NCBI GenBank assembly: GCA_051651645.1
Contig: JBOFSR010000083.1
Coordinates: 1 to 7,739, forward strand
Origin: JBOFSR01 sp051651645
Lineage (GTDB): Bacteria > Spirochaetota > Spirochaetia > Treponematales > Treponemataceae
Length of the DNA: 7,739 bases
Reading direction: 5' to 3'
Position 1 is the stretch's first letter, and each line of letters begins with the position of its first letter. Position numbers and translations under genes: made by a program. Below the pieces are notes generated by a model that searched no databases, had not been told where the DNA came from, and worked only from the letters and a program-made list of their open reading frames with translations. Positions 6,093 through 7,739 of the stretch are shown one piece after another.

Positions 6093-6839
6093 TTACTCAT
6101 CTTGTAATTCTTGCATCTCAGGGGAGTCTTCTTGTGTTGATACATCATCTTGTAACACATCACCCTGAGGCGACACATCGTCTACAAAAGTATCTTGCGG
6201 ATCTGATGAATCTTCCAGCATTTCTTGCTCAATCGCGGTTGAAAACTGAATTTGGTCAATGAGGTATGAAAGGTCGGCCTTGGAAATAAAAACATTTGCA
6301 TCAGTGTAGCGGTAATCACCTTGAAATCGGACAGGAACCTGAAAGCTATTTTCAAGCTCCTCAGCCTTGCCATACAGCGTATACGAAACTTCATGCATTC
6401 GAGAAAGGTGATAATTCAAAATAAAAGGGAGAAAGTCAATTTCGGTAGTTAAAAGCTCTTTATCAATTGTGCGATTAGGTTTATCGGGCAAAGCGGCCAT
6501 CGAAAAAAATAAATCAAGAACATCCAAAACTTCAGTTGGGAGTATTGAAGTATCCAAGCTGCCAAAACCTTCAAGATGCGGATAAATGGGCTTATCGCTA
6601 ACAAGCACATCTAAAAGTTCAGGCATTTGAGCCTCTTTTGATTTTATGTTTTTTTTCCCAACTCCCTCAGGATGAATTTCTTCAACCCAAGTCATCTGCT
6701 CATACTGTGCAATAATTGTATCGCGTATCGTATCTGGTGCAATGGGTGCAGCATCTCGTCTATTTGCGGCACACGAACATCCGTGAAAAAGAAGGAGTGT
6801 TATAAAAAAAACAGTGCTGAAAAAAATCTTTTTTAACAT
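6093..6839 (-). CDS. Lipoprotein of unknown function with an acidic C-terminal tail
   Basis: The 248-residue product starts MLKKIFF and has a hydrophobic signal ending in LLLFHGC, so Cys21 would be lipidated. I do not recognise the family. The middle (about 40-200) is a mixed fold with PELLDVLVSDKP (73-84), a helical stretch around 102-145 and a strand-rich stretch 165-195 (VPVRFQGDYRYTDANVFI). Residues 204-248 hold 17 acidic and no basic residues, with a repeated DDVSPQ/DDVSTQ motif, and are probably disordered. The start is ATG 6837-6839: it leaves a compact signal peptide, while an in-frame TTG at 6876-6878 would add an unlikely extension. No Shine-Dalgarno sequence precedes the ATG. The gene diverges from apbE across 121 bases, hinting at shared regulation. 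It is probably envelope-anchored; a function cannot be given. Confidence 0.7.
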   Translation of the reverse strand: MLKKIFFSTVFFITLLLFHGCSCAANRRDAAPIAPDTIRDTIIAQYEQMTWVEEIHPEGVGKKNIKSKEAQMPELLDVLVSDKPIYPHLEGFGSLDTSILPTEVLDVLDLFFSMAALPDKPNRTIDKELLTTEIDFLPFILNYHLSRMHEVSYTLYGKAEELENSFQVPVRFQGDYRYTDANVFISKADLSYLIDQIQFSTAIEQEMLEDSSDPQDTFVDDVSPQGDVLQDDVSTQEDSPEMQELQDE

Positions 6840-6849
6840 GGGCAACGCT

Positions 6850-6878
6850 ACTTTAGCACATAAAAAAAAATTTAACAA
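6850..6878 (-). promoter_or_regulatory. Predicted promoter of the acidic-tail lipoprotein gene
   Basis: On the minus strand TTGTTA (6873-6878, 4/6) and an extended -10 TGC-TAAAGT (hexamer 6850-6855, 4/6) are 17 bases apart. Transcription would begin near 6843, only about 4 bases before the ATG, giving an almost leaderless mRNA. This agrees with the missing Shine-Dalgarno sequence but rests on a modest consensus match; the spacer includes a run of nine T. Confidence 0.4.
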
Positions 6879-6925
6879 TCAAAAATCTTCGCGTTTTGAA
6901 AAATCTTATTTTTAAGCGTATGAAT

Positions 6926-6954
6926 TTGTTTTTTTTATCCTTTTTTGATATACT
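6926..6954 (+). promoter_or_regulatory. Predicted promoter of apbE, implying a leaderless mRNA
   Basis: TTGTTT (6926-6931) and TATACT (6949-6954, 5/6 to TATAAT) are 17 bases apart. The -10 ends 6 bases before the start codon, so the expected transcription start falls at or next to the A of the ATG at 6961. No Shine-Dalgarno sequence is present in TGAGTTT before the start. Confidence 0.5.
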
Positions 6955-6960
6955 GAGTTT

Positions 6961-7739
6961 ATGAAATTTTTAGTCATGGTTATCGTGCTCTTTTGTTTTT
7001 CATGCAAGCCCCAAATAACAATCGAGCCGTACAAGCAATTTGCCTTAGGAACTATTTGTTCTGTCAATATTTTTGAGCATGGCTCAAAGCAAATCTATGC
7101 ACAAATAACGGAGTTGCTGAGCACAATTGAAAACGAAATGAGTTTTAATATTCCAAGTTCGTATATAAGTCAAATCAACATAAATGCTGGAAAAAAATCT
7201 GTCAAAGTTTCTGAAAACACCTATTTTGTTATCAAAACGGCACTTGAATACGCAAAAAAATCGCAGGGAGTTTTTGACCCAAGCATTGGCCCTCTTGTTG
7301 CACTGTGGGATATTGCAGGTGATAATCCGCACGTTCCCGATGAAAAAGAAATACAAAAACTTCTCCCCCTTGTCAATTACGCTGACGTCCTGCTAAATGA
7401 TACTGAATATTCGGTTTTTCTAAAAAAAGAAGGCATGGCGATTGACATTGGCGGGATTGCAAAAGGCTTTGCAGCTGATGAAATTAGACGATTACTCACA
7501 GAAAATAATATTCCAAGTGGCGTCATCGATTTAGGCGGAAACATCTATGCTATGGGAACAAAGAACGATGGCTCTTTATGGAGTATTGGCATAAGAGACC
7601 CGATAACAGAAGGTGGCACTCCCGTTGCTCGCATTGAAGCAATAAATCAATCGGTAGTTACTTCTGGGGCGTATGAAAGATTTTTTGAACAAGACGGTAA
7701 AAGATTTCACCATATTTTGGACACAAAAACAGGCTATCC
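6961..7739 (+). CDS. apbE: FAD:protein FMN transferase, ApbE family lipoprotein (partial, right edge)
   Basis: The 259 complete codons present encode an ApbE-type flavin transferase, which uses FAD and Mg2+ to attach FMN to Thr or Ser of exported proteins such as Na+-pumping or electron-transfer subunits. The spirochaete homologue Ftp of Treponema pallidum can also hydrolyse FAD. The signal MKFLVMVIVLFCFSC makes Cys15 the lipid site, so it works in the periplasm. Family motifs are FALGTICSV (27-35), GVFDPSIGPLVALW (103-116), AIDIGGIAKGFAAD (160-173), GVIDLGGNIYAMG (187-199), VVTSGAYERFF (232-242) and HHILDTKTGY (250-259); Asp254 is in the metal-binding region. Where many homologues have TSGD there is TSGA. 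The end lies outside the window and would need roughly 60-90 more codons. The start ATG 6961-6963 gives a compact signal peptide; an ATG at 6976 would weaken it. The target protein is not visible here. Confidence 0.93.
   Translation, partial: MKFLVMVIVLFCFSCKPQITIEPYKQFALGTICSVNIFEHGSKQIYAQITELLSTIENEMSFNIPSSYISQININAGKKSVKVSENTYFVIKTALEYAKKSQGVFDPSIGPLVALWDIAGDNPHVPDEKEIQKLLPLVNYADVLLNDTEYSVFLKKEGMAIDIGGIAKGFAADEIRRLLTENNIPSGVIDLGGNIYAMGTKNDGSLWSIGIRDPITEGGTPVARIEAINQSVVTSGAYERFFEQDGKRFHHILDTKTGY

Noticed and set aside
6881..6907. Direct repeat AAAAATCTT in the divergent gap (6881-6889 and 6899-6907)
   Set aside because: The same word occurs again inside the coding sequence at 6821-6830, so it is best explained by A-rich composition.
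7084..7396. ORFs on both strands inside apbE
   Set aside because: They overlap the full-length apbE frame, whose motifs leave no doubt about the coding frame.

Overview
The window looks like chromosomal DNA of a host-associated spirochaete, most likely Treponema or a close relative. This is inferred from low G+C, several short lipoprotein signal peptides with the relaxed spirochaetal lipobox, and an ApbE-type flavin transferase made as a lipoprotein. The species cannot be fixed from the sequence alone.

Left part (1-1700, minus strand): an AT-rich remnant of a restriction or defence cassette. In transcription order it holds a DUF3883 protein with PD-(D/E)XK-like residues (923-1699), a small unrecognised protein overlapping it by 7 bp (660-929), and a decayed gene (1-659). 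The decayed gene still encodes a B3-like DNA-binding domain of the NgoFVII restriction endonuclease type, but carries an apparent +1 frameshift near 575 and an in-frame amber codon at 167-169. The cassette runs off the left edge, so any partner methyltransferase would lie outside the window.

Middle part (1805-3797, plus strand): a UraA-type uracil:H+ symporter with a clear promoter and Shine-Dalgarno sequence. It is followed by a 171-residue lipoprotein that resembles a lytic transglycosylase fold lacking its catalytic glutamate. A long, nearly perfect hairpin with a T-run ends this unit.

Right part (3801-7739): a Prp-like cysteine protease and an NhaC-family Na+/H+ antiporter, both on the minus strand and possibly co-transcribed. 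Next come a minus-strand lipoprotein of unknown function with a strongly acidic tail and, diverging from it, a plus-strand ApbE FMN transferase lipoprotein cut by the right edge. Both of these divergent lipoprotein genes lack a Shine-Dalgarno sequence, and their predicted -10 boxes lie so close to the start codons that the mRNAs may be leaderless or nearly so.

Functionally the intact genes are mostly envelope-associated: nucleobase uptake, sodium/proton exchange, three lipoproteins and flavinylation of exported proteins. I see no tRNA, rRNA, CRISPR array, insertion sequence or recognisable riboswitch. No complete novel system is evident. The best leads are the decayed restriction cassette, the degenerate transglycosylase-like lipoprotein, the Prp gene away from its usual L21/L27 neighbours, and the leaderless divergent pair.
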